In this document: in pieces, positions 18,114 to 26,254 of the stretch
How the letters are laid out: each line of letters starts with the position of its first letter
Position numbering within the stretch: the first letter of the stretch is position 1
Source: Brevibacillus laterosporus DSM 25
Lineage (GTDB): Bacteria; Bacillota; Bacilli; Brevibacillales; Brevibacillaceae
Reading direction: 5' to 3'
Length of the DNA stretch: 64,000 nucleotides
Assembly (NCBI RefSeq): GCF_002706795.1
Contig: NZ_CP017705.1
Coordinates: 4,873,501-4,937,500, forward strand
The notes under the pieces: generated by a model
The model's input: the letters and a program-made list of their open reading frames with translations, nothing else
Database searches by the model: none
Told to the model about the DNA's origin: nothing
Made by a program: the position numbers and the translations under genes

Positions 18114-18198
18114 CTATGGCTAATTATACCACATGTCGTTAGATACATTTAGCATATCTAACGTAAATCCGCGAAAAAAAAAGTACTCAGAGTGTTGA

Positions 18199-18230
18199 AA
18201 AAGCCTCCTGTCGCAAAAAAGAGGGCTTTT
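18199..18230. terminator. Hairpin terminator next to the IS left end
   Basis: Arms AAAAGCC and GGCTTTT around an A-rich loop, just outside the IS. T-runs are possible on both strands. It could be the original xerS terminator, now 1.7 kb away because of the insertion. Confidence 0.6.
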
Positions 18231-18294
18231 CATCTGTTTTTATGGGGTACAAAGCAAGGGGTTTTACGGCACGGTTGATAATATTAAGGTATAT

Positions 18295-18337
18295 AAAAAA
18301 GCAGGCAGCATCCTTCCTTCGAATGATTGCTGCCTGC
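18295..18337 (-). terminator. Terminator of the ABC-F gene
   Basis: Perfect 10-base arms GCAGGCAGCA and TGCTGCCTGC followed by a T-run on the minus strand, 26 bases after the ABC-F stop. Confidence 0.9.
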
Positions 18338-18362
18338 TCTTGCTTAGTATACTGGGTTCAAT

Positions 18363-20414
18363 CTATTCTTCTCCTTGCATAGCATACCAAATTTCATAAA
18401 GCTGCTTGATCTCTTGTTCTTGTTCTGCTATTTGATTCTGGTAGTGAAGAAGCTGTACATAGTCGTTCTTACCTTGCTCCATTTCCCGCTGCCACTGCTC
18501 ACATTGCGCTTCTTTTTGAGCAATCTCAGTTTCTAATTGCTGAAGTTTAAAAGGATTCACTTTAGGTACTCTTGCTTTATTGAGAGGAGCTAATTGTACC
18601 TGTTTCTTATTCTCTGTTTGACTAACTTGATATACAAATTCTACAGTTTCAGCTTGGTCATCAGGTACCTTTTGGAGCTGATCATTATTACTCTGTCCTT
18701 TGTTTTGTGTATCTTGTACATGTAAGCTTTTTTGCTTGTATTTTACCATTGTATGATTGTGAGCTAATTGGTGCTTTTTGCGCTTTTCTCTCGCTTCTTC
18801 ATAAGTTCCTTCATAATGGGTCAAGTGCTGATTATCAATCCAGTAGACACCCTCAATCATTTTTTGTAAAAAATATCGATCATGGGATACGATGAAAAGT
18901 GAGCCTTGGTATTGAAGTAGGGCTTCTTCCAATGTTTCTCTCGCTTCAATATCTAAATGGTTAGTAGGCTCATCTAGTATAAATAGATTAATGTCTTGAT
19001 TCATCAACTGAGCCAGCCGTAGTCGCATCCGCTCTCCGCCACTGAGTTGACCAACTTTTTTAAATACATGCTCACCATAAAACAAAAACCGAGCTAGCAT
19101 ATGCCGTGCTTGTGCTTCTGTTACAATCGCGACTTCTCGAAACGCATCAATCACACGCCGGTTAGGATCTCCCTCTAAAGCCTGTTGTGATAAATATCCA
19201 ACCTTTACTTGGCTTCCTAGCATTATATTACCTGCGTCCGGTTCTAGCTCCCCTAAAATCATTTTAAGAAATGTAGATTTACCGCTACCATTGGAACCCA
19301 GCAAAGCTTTCCGCTCACCATATCGCATAGAGAAATTCGCTTCCTGTAAAAGACACACATTCCCAAAAGCTTTCGTCACAGCATTCATTCTTATTACATC
19401 TTGACCACTTCTATCTACTCTTCGGAAAAACAAGTCCATTTTATCAGCTTCGAGACGTGGACGTTCAATTTTCTCCATTCGTTCCAATGCCTTCTCCATA
19501 CTCTTGGCCCGGCGATGAAAAGAATCGTTGGGAGGATTAGCCTGGTTTCCCCATTCTCTTAGTCGCTTAATTGCTTCTTTCATTTTCTTGATTTTCTTTT
19601 GTTGTTCTTGATAATCCGCGAATTGCCGTAATAAACGTTCCTCTTTTTCCTTGACAAACTCGCTGTAATTCCCTTGATAGGTTTGTAGTTCTCCACTATC
19701 CACTTCCCATATGCTTGTAGCCACTGCATCCAAAAAGTAGCGATCATGGGAAATGAGTAAAATAGTGCCCGGATATTCACGTAAGAATTGCTCTAACCAT
19801 TCCATTGATTCTACATCCAAATGGTTAGTAGGTTCATCTAAAAGGAGTACATCACTTTTTTCGCATAAAATTTTTGCCAAGCCAATCTTTGTTTTTTCTC
19901 CCCCACTAAGCAAAGAAAAAGGGGTTTCAAGTAACGACGTGGACAATCGCAGACCATCTACTACCTTCTGAATCCTAGCTTCCACCATATATCCGTCTAG
20001 TTGTTCGAAAGTATCCTGCAATCGTTGATAGCGAAATAATAATTTTTCCTGTTCCTCAGTTGATAATTTTTGATACTCGTCGATATTTGACATGAGTTCT
20101 TGACACGATTGCATGGACAACTCTATTTCTTGTACCTTGGCAAAGGCACTTTCAATGACATTACGTCCCGTCCATTCCTTAGGATATACAGGTTGTTGTG
20201 GTAAATAAGCAAAGGTAGCATCCTTCGCTCGAAAAATAGTTCCTGAATCTGGGGTATCCAAGCCCAGTAGCAAGGTGCAAAGTGTGCTTTTTCCCGCCCC
20301 ATTTGGTCCAACAATACCAATACGTGACAACCGGTCCACTTCACATGTGATATCCGTTAATACCATATTGGCTCCGAATGATTTTGAAACAGAGTTTGTA
20401 GCAAGAATGATCAT
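18363..20414 (-). CDS. ABC-F family ATPase (ribosome-acting)
   Basis: 683 residues with two ABC cassettes and no membrane domain. First: GPNGAGKST, LLSGGEKTKIGLAK, LLLDEPTNHLD. Second: GSNGSGKST, QLSGGERMRLRLAQ, LFILDEPTNHLD. An alpha-helical linker rich in Lys/Glu (about 240-320) and a C-terminal coiled-coil tail complete the ABC-F plan. These proteins act at the ribosomal E site, as translation factors or as antibiotic protection proteins. The upstream region has a strong promoter, a 47-codon frame and a terminator hairpin before the gene, a layout shared with antibiotic-inducible members, but the subfamily cannot be fixed by eye. Confidence 0.92.
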   Translation of the reverse strand: MIILATNSVSKSFGANMVLTDITCEVDRLSRIGIVGPNGAGKSTLCTLLLGLDTPDSGTIFRAKDATFAYLPQQPVYPKEWTGRNVIESAFAKVQEIELSMQSCQELMSNIDEYQKLSTEEQEKLLFRYQRLQDTFEQLDGYMVEARIQKVVDGLRLSTSLLETPFSLLSGGEKTKIGLAKILCEKSDVLLLDEPTNHLDVESMEWLEQFLREYPGTILLISHDRYFLDAVATSIWEVDSGELQTYQGNYSEFVKEKEERLLRQFADYQEQQKKIKKMKEAIKRLREWGNQANPPNDSFHRRAKSMEKALERMEKIERPRLEADKMDLFFRRVDRSGQDVIRMNAVTKAFGNVCLLQEANFSMRYGERKALLGSNGSGKSTFLKMILGELEPDAGNIMLGSQVKVGYLSQQALEGDPNRRVIDAFREVAIVTEAQARHMLARFLFYGEHVFKKVGQLSGGERMRLRLAQLMNQDINLFILDEPTNHLDIEARETLEEALLQYQGSLFIVSHDRYFLQKMIEGVYWIDNQHLTHYEGTYEEAREKRKKHQLAHNHTMVKYKQKSLHVQDTQNKGQSNNDQLQKVPDDQAETVEFVYQVSQTENKKQVQLAPLNKARVPKVNPFKLQQLETEIAQKEAQCEQWQREMEQGKNDYVQLLHYQNQIAEQEQEIKQLYEIWYAMQGEE

Positions 20415-20522
20415 GATCTATTTCCTCCTTGGAAAACAGCCCCTCACAAGCGCTACACAAGCGTTAACATCCCCCATGAATCATTTCATATCATTAGTGC
20501 CTCGTACATTTTATGAGAACAC

Positions 20523-20552
20523 AAAAAGCCACAGGCACCTACCACCTGTAGC
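20523..20552 (-). terminator. Leader terminator (attenuator) upstream of the ABC-F gene
   Basis: Minus-strand arms GCTACAGG and CCTGTGGC with a nine-base loop and TTTTTG after. It lies between the leader frame (ending 20603) and the ABC-F start (20414), so full-length transcripts must read through it. Confidence 0.75.
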
Positions 20553-20602
20553 ATCTTTTTTCCTCTTAAATCAGGATGATCGAATAATGAATGAAAGGGA
20601 GG

Positions 20603-20746
20603 TTATGAATGCATGGTACGCGTTAATGGAAACTGTTCGGTTTTGATAGTAGAGTGAAAAATGGACAGACTTCTCCCGTTGTTAACGAAATCATGTGTCT
20701 GACTGGACATTTCTACCACAAACCACGCTTGAACAGCTCCTGACAT
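20603..20746 (-). CDS. Possible leader peptide of the ABC-F gene
   Basis: A 47-residue frame starting MSGAVQAWFVVEM at an ATG with an excellent AAAAGGAGGTG site, 32 bases downstream of the -10 element. It ends 50 bases before the leader terminator. It resembles no protein I know. The strong ribosome site and the placement suggest a translated leader that senses stalled ribosomes, although 47 codons is longer than typical antibiotic-resistance leaders. Confidence 0.55.
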   Translation of the reverse strand: MSGAVQAWFVVEMSSQTHDFVNNGRSLSIFHSTIKTEQFPLTRTMHS

Positions 20747-20778
20747 GTACCTGCACCTCCTTTTGTAAACTTTTCCAT

Positions 20779-20807
20779 AGTATACAGAACGGTTTACCAA
20801 TTGTAAA
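20779..20807 (-). promoter_or_regulatory. Promoter of the ABC-F transcript
   Basis: TTTACA (complement of 20802-20807), 17-base spacer, TATACT (complement of 20779-20784). A close match to the housekeeping consensus, located between the ecsC-like gene and the leader frame. Confidence 0.75.
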
Positions 20808-20848
20808 GTAGATTTTTCAGCTAATACTCTGCAATGCTTACATTTGAT

Positions 20849-21646
20849 TTATAGGTTCGCTCTGTCTTGTTCTGCTAATCTCTGTAAGATTCTCCGCTTC
20901 TTGTAGAGCATCTGCCCTGTCATCGCTATGTCTGCAATCTGTGTACGATTCGTATATGCACCAAAAAACATACCAACTATGGGGATTAACTGAAATAACT
21001 TCTTCCATGCCATATTATCCATGTATGTCAAGCTCACTTCGCGCCAGCCTTGTAGCTGAGCAATCATTTCTTGATGTTTTTCTCCCTCATCAAAAGCTGC
21101 CAGCTCTTCTAAAATTGCCTTTTTACCAACTACATCTGCAGAGGTAAATTGCAAACATTTAATAATAAAAATACGTTCCACCTTATCATGCGGGTCATAG
21201 CCATACGTAAGTGCCATCTCCTGCAATACTTTTAAGGAAAGACCTATGATAACTGGTATGTCTATCGCAAGTGTAAACATACCGCCAAAGCCTGTAGTAG
21301 CGCCTTGAACCATCGCAACATTCGTGCGCGATTCCGTTAATTGAAGGGCTACCTGATCCATTTCCTGTAGAGGTCTTATTTGCACTTGCTCGATCGTATT
21401 TGGTGGGTTGTTAAACCGGCTCCAAACATCTTGATTCTTGATTAGATATTTCCCGCCCGTCTGGATATAGGCACCTAATTCGTTTAACAAATCTCCTACC
21501 TTTTCTTTTAAAACTTTTGGGACAGCTCGATCTAACCATACAAACGGAAGGCGCCCTATTTTCTCCCAGAACCATAGATCTTTCTGCTCTTGTTCCCACA
21601 CTTCAATGTTACGGAACTGTTGTTGCAATTCCTCTACGCTTTCCAT
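20849..21646 (-). CDS. EcsC-family protein
   Basis: 265 residues with the EcsC pattern: LPFVWLDRAVPKVLKEKV near the start, a Gly/Thr-rich hydrophobic centre (VQGATTGFGGMFTLAIDIPVI) and a second hydrophobic stretch (FQLIPIVGMFFGAYTNRTQIADIA). B. subtilis EcsC is the third gene of an ABC transporter operon, but stand-alone copies like this are common and of unknown role. Probably membrane-associated. No ecsAB is near. Confidence 0.85.
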   Translation of the reverse strand: MESVEELQQQFRNIEVWEQEQKDLWFWEKIGRLPFVWLDRAVPKVLKEKVGDLLNELGAYIQTGGKYLIKNQDVWSRFNNPPNTIEQVQIRPLQEMDQVALQLTESRTNVAMVQGATTGFGGMFTLAIDIPVIIGLSLKVLQEMALTYGYDPHDKVERIFIIKCLQFTSADVVGKKAILEELAAFDEGEKHQEMIAQLQGWREVSLTYMDNMAWKKLFQLIPIVGMFFGAYTNRTQIADIAMTGQMLYKKRRILQRLAEQDRANL

Positions 21647-21695
21647 GAATTATGCCCCTTTCACTACACCGCCCTCTTGTCTCACACTCATCAGA

Positions 21696-22970
21696 TTAGG
21701 TAGCTAATCGACAAACCGCTTCATACAAATACTCTACGCCGAGACAAATATCTGAAGCATGGGACCACTCGTCAGGATGATGACTAATCCCATCCTTGCA
21801 ACGAACAAATAGCATCCCCATTTGTGTTATCTCAGACAGAATCATCGCATCGTGACCTGCACCACTATACATCTCTGGCAGTTCGTTCTGTCTTCTCAAG
21901 CCAATCTCTCGAAACATCTGTACAAGTTCAGCGGCGGCATCCGCCTTTTTTATCGCCAACACATTCTCAATCTGATATTCTAGCCCACGTCGCAAGGAAA
22001 TTTCTGAGAGGAGGGCCTCTATATCTGTCAAAATCTGCAACAACCGACTCTCATCTATATCTCTAATATCAACTGTCAATTCAACCGAGCCTGGTATTAC
22101 ATTGCAAGCACCTGGTTCTATCCCAATTGTACCCACTGTCCCCACGGTAGGTTTGCTAGCATCAGCACTACATATTTTTTCTATTCCCAAAATTGCTTCG
22201 GCTGCAGCCATGATTGGGTCGTGTCGCATGTTCATTGGTACTGTACCTGCGTGACCTGACTGCCCCATCAATTTGATGGACAGCAATTTCACTCCCATAA
22301 TGCTGGTAACAATCCCAACAGGCTCATTCACTGCTTGTAGATATGGACCTTGTTCGATATGTAGTTCTAGATATGCCTTTATTTCCTCAGAACTCAGCAC
22401 ATCTGATCCTGATTGTTGAGAAGGAAAGCCACATTGCTGTAGGGCTTCCATTCTGGTCATACCCTGATTGTCGTGTCTTTCCATATCCTCTGGGGTAAGC
22501 TTGCCACACATCCCCCTACTCCCAAAAAAACCATCTGAAAAGCGAACTCCTTCTTCATCACAAAAAGCAACTACTTCAATAGGGTGGTCATGTTGCACAT
22601 TATTTTCACGTAAAACCTGAACAACCTCAATTCCTCCAATTACTCCAACCGTACCATCGAATCTACCACCATTAGGAACTGAATCGATATGGGAACCAAG
22701 CATTACGACAGGAGCATGGGGATTGTTGCCTTCTTTTCTACCAATTAAATTCCCAAAACAATCTTTACGAACACGCATTCCAGCTTCTTCCATCCAACTA
22801 GCAACTATACGTTGTGCTGCCATATCTTCAGCTGTCAACGCCAATCTCGTAACGCCCTGTTCCATCGTCCTACCAATTTCACCTAATTGTCGTAACCTAC
22901 TGTCAATTCTTTGCTCTTTTATCTGTACGGGCGAATCCAGAACATGTTTCTGTTTTTTATAGGTATCCAT
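21696..22970 (-). CDS. M20-family Zn-dependent amidohydrolase (allantoate/N-carbamoyl amino acid hydrolase type)
   Basis: 424 residues. Metal and catalytic motifs are in place: LGSHIDSVPNGGRFDG, FCDEEGVRF with the paired acidic residues, ELHIEQGP, GQSGHAGTVPM and SHHPDEWS near the end. This matches the hydantoinase/carbamoylase branch that includes allantoate amidohydrolase and beta-ureidopropionase. The substrate cannot be fixed by sequence; no purine-degradation genes are adjacent. It is transcribed alone or with the small frame at 23051-23155. Confidence 0.9.
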   Translation of the reverse strand: MDTYKKQKHVLDSPVQIKEQRIDSRLRQLGEIGRTMEQGVTRLALTAEDMAAQRIVASWMEEAGMRVRKDCFGNLIGRKEGNNPHAPVVMLGSHIDSVPNGGRFDGTVGVIGGIEVVQVLRENNVQHDHPIEVVAFCDEEGVRFSDGFFGSRGMCGKLTPEDMERHDNQGMTRMEALQQCGFPSQQSGSDVLSSEEIKAYLELHIEQGPYLQAVNEPVGIVTSIMGVKLLSIKLMGQSGHAGTVPMNMRHDPIMAAAEAILGIEKICSADASKPTVGTVGTIGIEPGACNVIPGSVELTVDIRDIDESRLLQILTDIEALLSEISLRRGLEYQIENVLAIKKADAAAELVQMFREIGLRRQNELPEMYSGAGHDAMILSEITQMGMLFVRCKDGISHHPDEWSHASDICLGVEYLYEAVCRLAT

Positions 22971-23050
22971 AGCACCAAATCTCCTCTATCTAGATGAAAT
23001 AGAATGCAGTAGTAATTCTTGATTATTATTTCATGGAATTGCTTTTTTTA

Positions 23051-23155
23051 CTATCCAGAAAAAGGCGAAATGCCGATCCCCCCTATGTTAGAGGAAATCG
23101 GCTCTGCTAATGCGGCTACTAGAAGCACCGCCGGAATCCATGTTGTCTTATTCAT
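23051..23155 (-). CDS. Small secreted-type peptide, 34 residues, unknown
   Basis: ATG at 23155 with an AAAGGGG site nine bases upstream. The product starts MNKTTWIPAVLLVAALAEP, a signal-peptide-like start with a Lys, a hydrophobic core and an ALA-E cleavage-like site, and ends NIGGIGISPFSG. A TATACT sequence lies about 45 bases upstream. It looks like a short exported peptide or pheromone precursor, but no Rap-type receptor gene is nearby and I know no homologue. Confidence 0.5.
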   Translation of the reverse strand: MNKTTWIPAVLLVAALAEPISSNIGGIGISPFSG

Positions 23156-23310
23156 GATCGTTATCCCCTTTTTCTAGCTTGTTCATTTCACACGAGTATA
23201 ACGAGCTACACTACAGAAGGTTACATAACCATTAGGAGTTCCTCTCCGTATCCCATGACCAGCTTTACATACCAGGGCGAAGTGTATCAACTACTACAAA
23301 TGCATCTTTA

Positions 23311-24279
23311 TCAGTAATCTCTCCCTTTTCCAGAGTCTCCTAAATCAATTAATTCCTCAGGATAAGGTTCAAAAAAGCGTTGCTGTAACAAATATTCTTG
23401 TTCATATCGAAATACCCACGATTTCAAAAGACTGGTCATACTACTGAGTGGCAATTTTCGTTCTCGATACCGATGTAATAAATGTTTAAAGTGCTCCTTT
23501 TCCTTTGTAGAAAGCCTCTTGCTAAAATAGCCCATAATATGTTCACAGACATTAATGTTGGAGGTATACCGAGCTGTACGCTTAAACATGTTAGGTAATA
23601 AGGTAGCATACTCGTCCCAGACCTGTTGCTCTGCTTTTTTGTCGTGATTTGCAACAATCTTACCTAATTCTTTTGTTAGCTTTTGATTATATGCCATAAA
23701 TAAATATTTGTTTTCAGCATGAAATTGAATGAGCTTCCGAATAGTAGGTTCCATTCTTAGCTGACGAAAATAAGCTTGCGTAAACAGCTTCGTAAAGAAA
23801 TGTTCTCGAATGGTAAAGTTTTTTAACCTGCCTTCTTCCTCAATAGCCGCATGAGGAAAATACGCGTTTACCTTAGCACCAAAGAAACCGGGAGCACTTT
23901 CGACAACAGGTGCTTTTTCCCAACCACTATATACTTTGACATCTTTTACTCCGCAGCTTGGAGAACGATTTTTCAAAATAAAACCATCCACTTCTCCTAC
24001 ATTTTGTAAGAAGGTATCGGCAAAGGCATCCATCTGTTGGCTAAGATCTACTCGTGTTGAAGGCTGGACGAGCCGGTGCTGCTCACCATCTTTAATGATT
24101 CGAATGGTTTCACGCGGGATCCCCAAACCGATCTCAATCTCGGGACATACAGGAATAAAAGTCACAAAAGGAGCCAGGCTTCGAACGGTTACATCCGAAA
24201 GCACATCTCCATTGTAACGACACTCCGCAAATTCCAAACATTTACTTACAACAACAATCGGTTTGGTTGTTATCTCCAC
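23311..24279 (-). CDS. TudS-like (DUF523) plus YbgA (DUF1722) two-domain protein
   Basis: 322 residues. Residues 1-150 are DUF523, whose studied member TudS is an iron-sulfur thiouracil desulfurase with three conserved cysteines; here these are Cys14, Cys45 (VCPE) and Cys109 (SPSCG). Residues about 170-310 are the helical DUF1722/YbgA domain (FHAENKYLFMAYNQK). The fusion is common in bacteria. A role in removing sulfur from thiolated pyrimidine or a related compound follows from TudS and is not shown for this fusion. Confidence 0.88.
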   Translation of the reverse strand: MEITTKPIVVVSKCLEFAECRYNGDVLSDVTVRSLAPFVTFIPVCPEIEIGLGIPRETIRIIKDGEQHRLVQPSTRVDLSQQMDAFADTFLQNVGEVDGFILKNRSPSCGVKDVKVYSGWEKAPVVESAPGFFGAKVNAYFPHAAIEEEGRLKNFTIREHFFTKLFTQAYFRQLRMEPTIRKLIQFHAENKYLFMAYNQKLTKELGKIVANHDKKAEQQVWDEYATLLPNMFKRTARYTSNINVCEHIMGYFSKRLSTKEKEHFKHLLHRYRERKLPLSSMTSLLKSWVFRYEQEYLLQQRFFEPYPEELIDLGDSGKGRDY

Positions 24280-24456
24280 ACTTGCCCCTCCACCCGTTGG
24301 AAATCTTCTTTATTTTATCCGTTTTTTTCCACGCTATACGAACAGCTCTTTCTTACAGAAGTGTAAGTTGCTTGTAAGCTAGATGCATTTTGTTATATCC
24401 ATAAACCGAGTAGACTTGTACTCAACACTACTTGAAATATGTTTGGGAGGTATTTT

Positions 24457-24828
24457 GTGTCTATTAACAAATTTGTAATCATCCTAGCATCCATCGTAGC
24501 TGGGATACTCCTTCTTCTGTTTGCTCTAAGAGGTCAATCTGTTATGCTTGATCGTCTCAACCCTACTATTCCGGTAAAGCCTTACTATACGGTCGTGGAA
24601 ACTGATGGTAAAAAGCTAAACGATACACAGTGGGAATATCAATTCGTTGGATACGATGATCAAGGAGAACAAAATACCTTTATCATGATCGCTTCTAAAA
24701 ACCTGCGTAAAGGTGCATATTTAGAGGTTTATGCGAAAGGCTTAAATGGAAAAGGCTGGACGGAAGTAACTCCGGCAGGTGTTCCTGAAAAAGCACAGAT
24801 AAAACTAAGTACTCCAAAAGAGTCCTGA
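24457..24828 (+). CDS. YxeA-family (DUF1093) membrane-anchored protein
   Basis: About 123 residues from a GTG at 24457 with a GGGAGG site; an upstream ATG at 24439 overlaps that site. One N-terminal helix (FVIILASIVAGILLLLFAL) anchors an OB-like beta domain typical of YxeA proteins, with PYYTVVETDGKK and YLEVYAKGLNGKGWTEV. Function unknown; some homologues sit near peptide-stress ABC systems. It stands alone between divergent neighbours. Confidence 0.8.
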   Translation: MSINKFVIILASIVAGILLLLFALRGQSVMLDRLNPTIPVKPYYTVVETDGKKLNDTQWEYQFVGYDDQGEQNTFIMIASKNLRKGAYLEVYAKGLNGKGWTEVTPAGVPEKAQIKLSTPKES

Positions 24829-24841
24829 AAATAAAGTTCAA

Positions 24842-24893
24842 AAAATAGGCCATTTCCTGCAGGTTTACCCCTAGCACGAAACGGCCTATTTTT
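24842..24893. terminator. Bidirectional terminator between the YxeA-like and MFS genes
   Basis: Arms AAAATAGGCC and GGCCTATTTT with T-runs on both strands. The convergent genes end on either side. Confidence 0.88.
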
Positions 24894-24919
24894 ATTAATG
24901 TTAGTTTTACCTTTATTGA

Positions 24920-26155
24920 TTAAATTCGATCTCTAAGACTGCCATATAACGGGCGATCATAAAAGAGATAACAAAGGAGGGGTAACACACAAATTGCAAT
25001 CATCACGTACAGCATAAAGACTGGTGAGAAGCTTTCGTACAAAAGCCCCCCGATGAATGGACCAATCATACGCCCTGCAGTTGCTGAACCACTCACAGCT
25101 CCTTGGAATAATCCCTCTTTACCGGGAATCGAAAGTTCTGCTGCCGCGGCTGGCACTGCTGGCCATAATAGCATTTCTCCTAAAGTTACGATTATCATAC
25201 CCCACACAAAATGACTATAAGCTTGATCGAACGCTAAAACACCCATTCCACAAACAAAGATAAACAAGCCACCGATCATCTGAGAACGAAGATTAGATAA
25301 ATAGTGACGTGTGACATAAGCACACAGCGGCTGAGCTAGGATTATCAATGCTCCGTTAATCGTCCACAACAAACTATATTGGGATAACGAGTAGCCTAAC
25401 TTCGTCATGTAAGAAGATAAATTGGTCGACCATTGCACATAGGGAATCCAAGTTATCGCAAACCCTAAGCCAAGAATGATCAAGGATAAGCCAGAGGGTG
25501 TTTTCCAGATGGAGGGTTCATCCTTGGAAGCTTTGTTAGCTTTCTCTGTCTTTCTTTGCAAATTTCGCGCAGCTGTCTCTGCCGCAATCTTCTTTAAATC
25601 TAATCCAAAGCCAATCACGGCTAAAAAGATTAAATTAGTTGCACCATTCACTAAAAAAACAAACATAAACGATACGCTAGCAACCACTCCACCCAACGCA
25701 GAACCAACCGCTACACCTAAATTTTGCGACAAGTATAACAAGTTAAATGCGCGTCGTCCCCCTTCTGGCCAGACACTTCCAGCCATCGCATTGAGGACCG
25801 GGAATACCATGCTATTACTAAAGCCAAGTACGCCCATCATACAAACATAAAATGGCCATACTCGGAAAAAAGCTAGCGAGGTAACGCAGGCAGCTGAGAT
25901 AAGTACCCCAGCAAAGATGGTTTTAATTCCGCCTATCTTGTCATGTAAAATGCCACCTGCCATACTTCCGATGATTCCCATACCAGCATGAAGCATCAAG
26001 ACGAGTCCAGCTACCGTAGCTGGTTTACCCAATACCTGGGTGATATAAATATTGTTTAGAGGCCAAATAAAAGACATCCCCGTTACATTAATAATGGCCC
26101 CTATCGCCAAAATCCACAAGGTTCGAGGATAGGTGGATAACATTTTGGAAAACAC
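24920..26155 (-). CDS. MFS transporter
   Basis: 411 residues with twelve predicted helices and the MFS loop-2/3 motif (GGILHDKIGGIKTIFAG). Start is GTG at 26155 with GAGGAGAG upstream. It belongs to the drug/unknown-solute exporters with a short central loop rich in Lys and Ala (residues about 195-215). The substrate is unknown. It follows the IPP isomerase gene by 100 bases on the same strand. Confidence 0.9.
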   Translation of the reverse strand: MFSKMLSTYPRTLWILAIGAIINVTGMSFIWPLNNIYITQVLGKPATVAGLVLMLHAGMGIIGSMAGGILHDKIGGIKTIFAGVLISAACVTSLAFFRVWPFYVCMMGVLGFSNSMVFPVLNAMAGSVWPEGGRRAFNLLYLSQNLGVAVGSALGGVVASVSFMFVFLVNGATNLIFLAVIGFGLDLKKIAAETAARNLQRKTEKANKASKDEPSIWKTPSGLSLIILGLGFAITWIPYVQWSTNLSSYMTKLGYSLSQYSLLWTINGALIILAQPLCAYVTRHYLSNLRSQMIGGLFIFVCGMGVLAFDQAYSHFVWGMIIVTLGEMLLWPAVPAAAAELSIPGKEGLFQGAVSGSATAGRMIGPFIGGLLYESFSPVFMLYVMIAICVLPLLCYLFYDRPLYGSLRDRI

Positions 26156-26254
26156 GCTCGTACTCTCCTCTCATGCTGTAAAAATCTACCGAAACAATTT
26201 AACGAATACAACCAAATAAAATAACAGAAGAGTTCATTTTGGTCAATTCATTTT

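Larger units (their letters stand above)
16513..18162 (-). mobile_element. Complete IS200/IS605-type insertion sequence
   Basis: About 1.65 kb holding tnpA and tnpB. The left end carries an imperfect stem GTTAGATA/TATCTAAC (18138-18162) immediately preceded on the minus strand by TTTAC, the likely target site. The right end carries the CCCCTGCC-TTTA-GGCATGGGG hairpin and ends TGTCAA (16513-16518 in complement), defined by comparison with the solo copy at 9025-9090. As usual for the family there are no terminal inverted repeats and no target duplication. It sits between xerS and the ABC-F gene. Confidence 0.9.

Noticed and set aside
20584-20646. Short plus-strand frame with a GGGAGG site (MNAWYALMETVRF)
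   Set aside because: It is antisense to the ABC-F leader frame, has no plus-strand gene after it, and the promoter evidence is on the minus strand.
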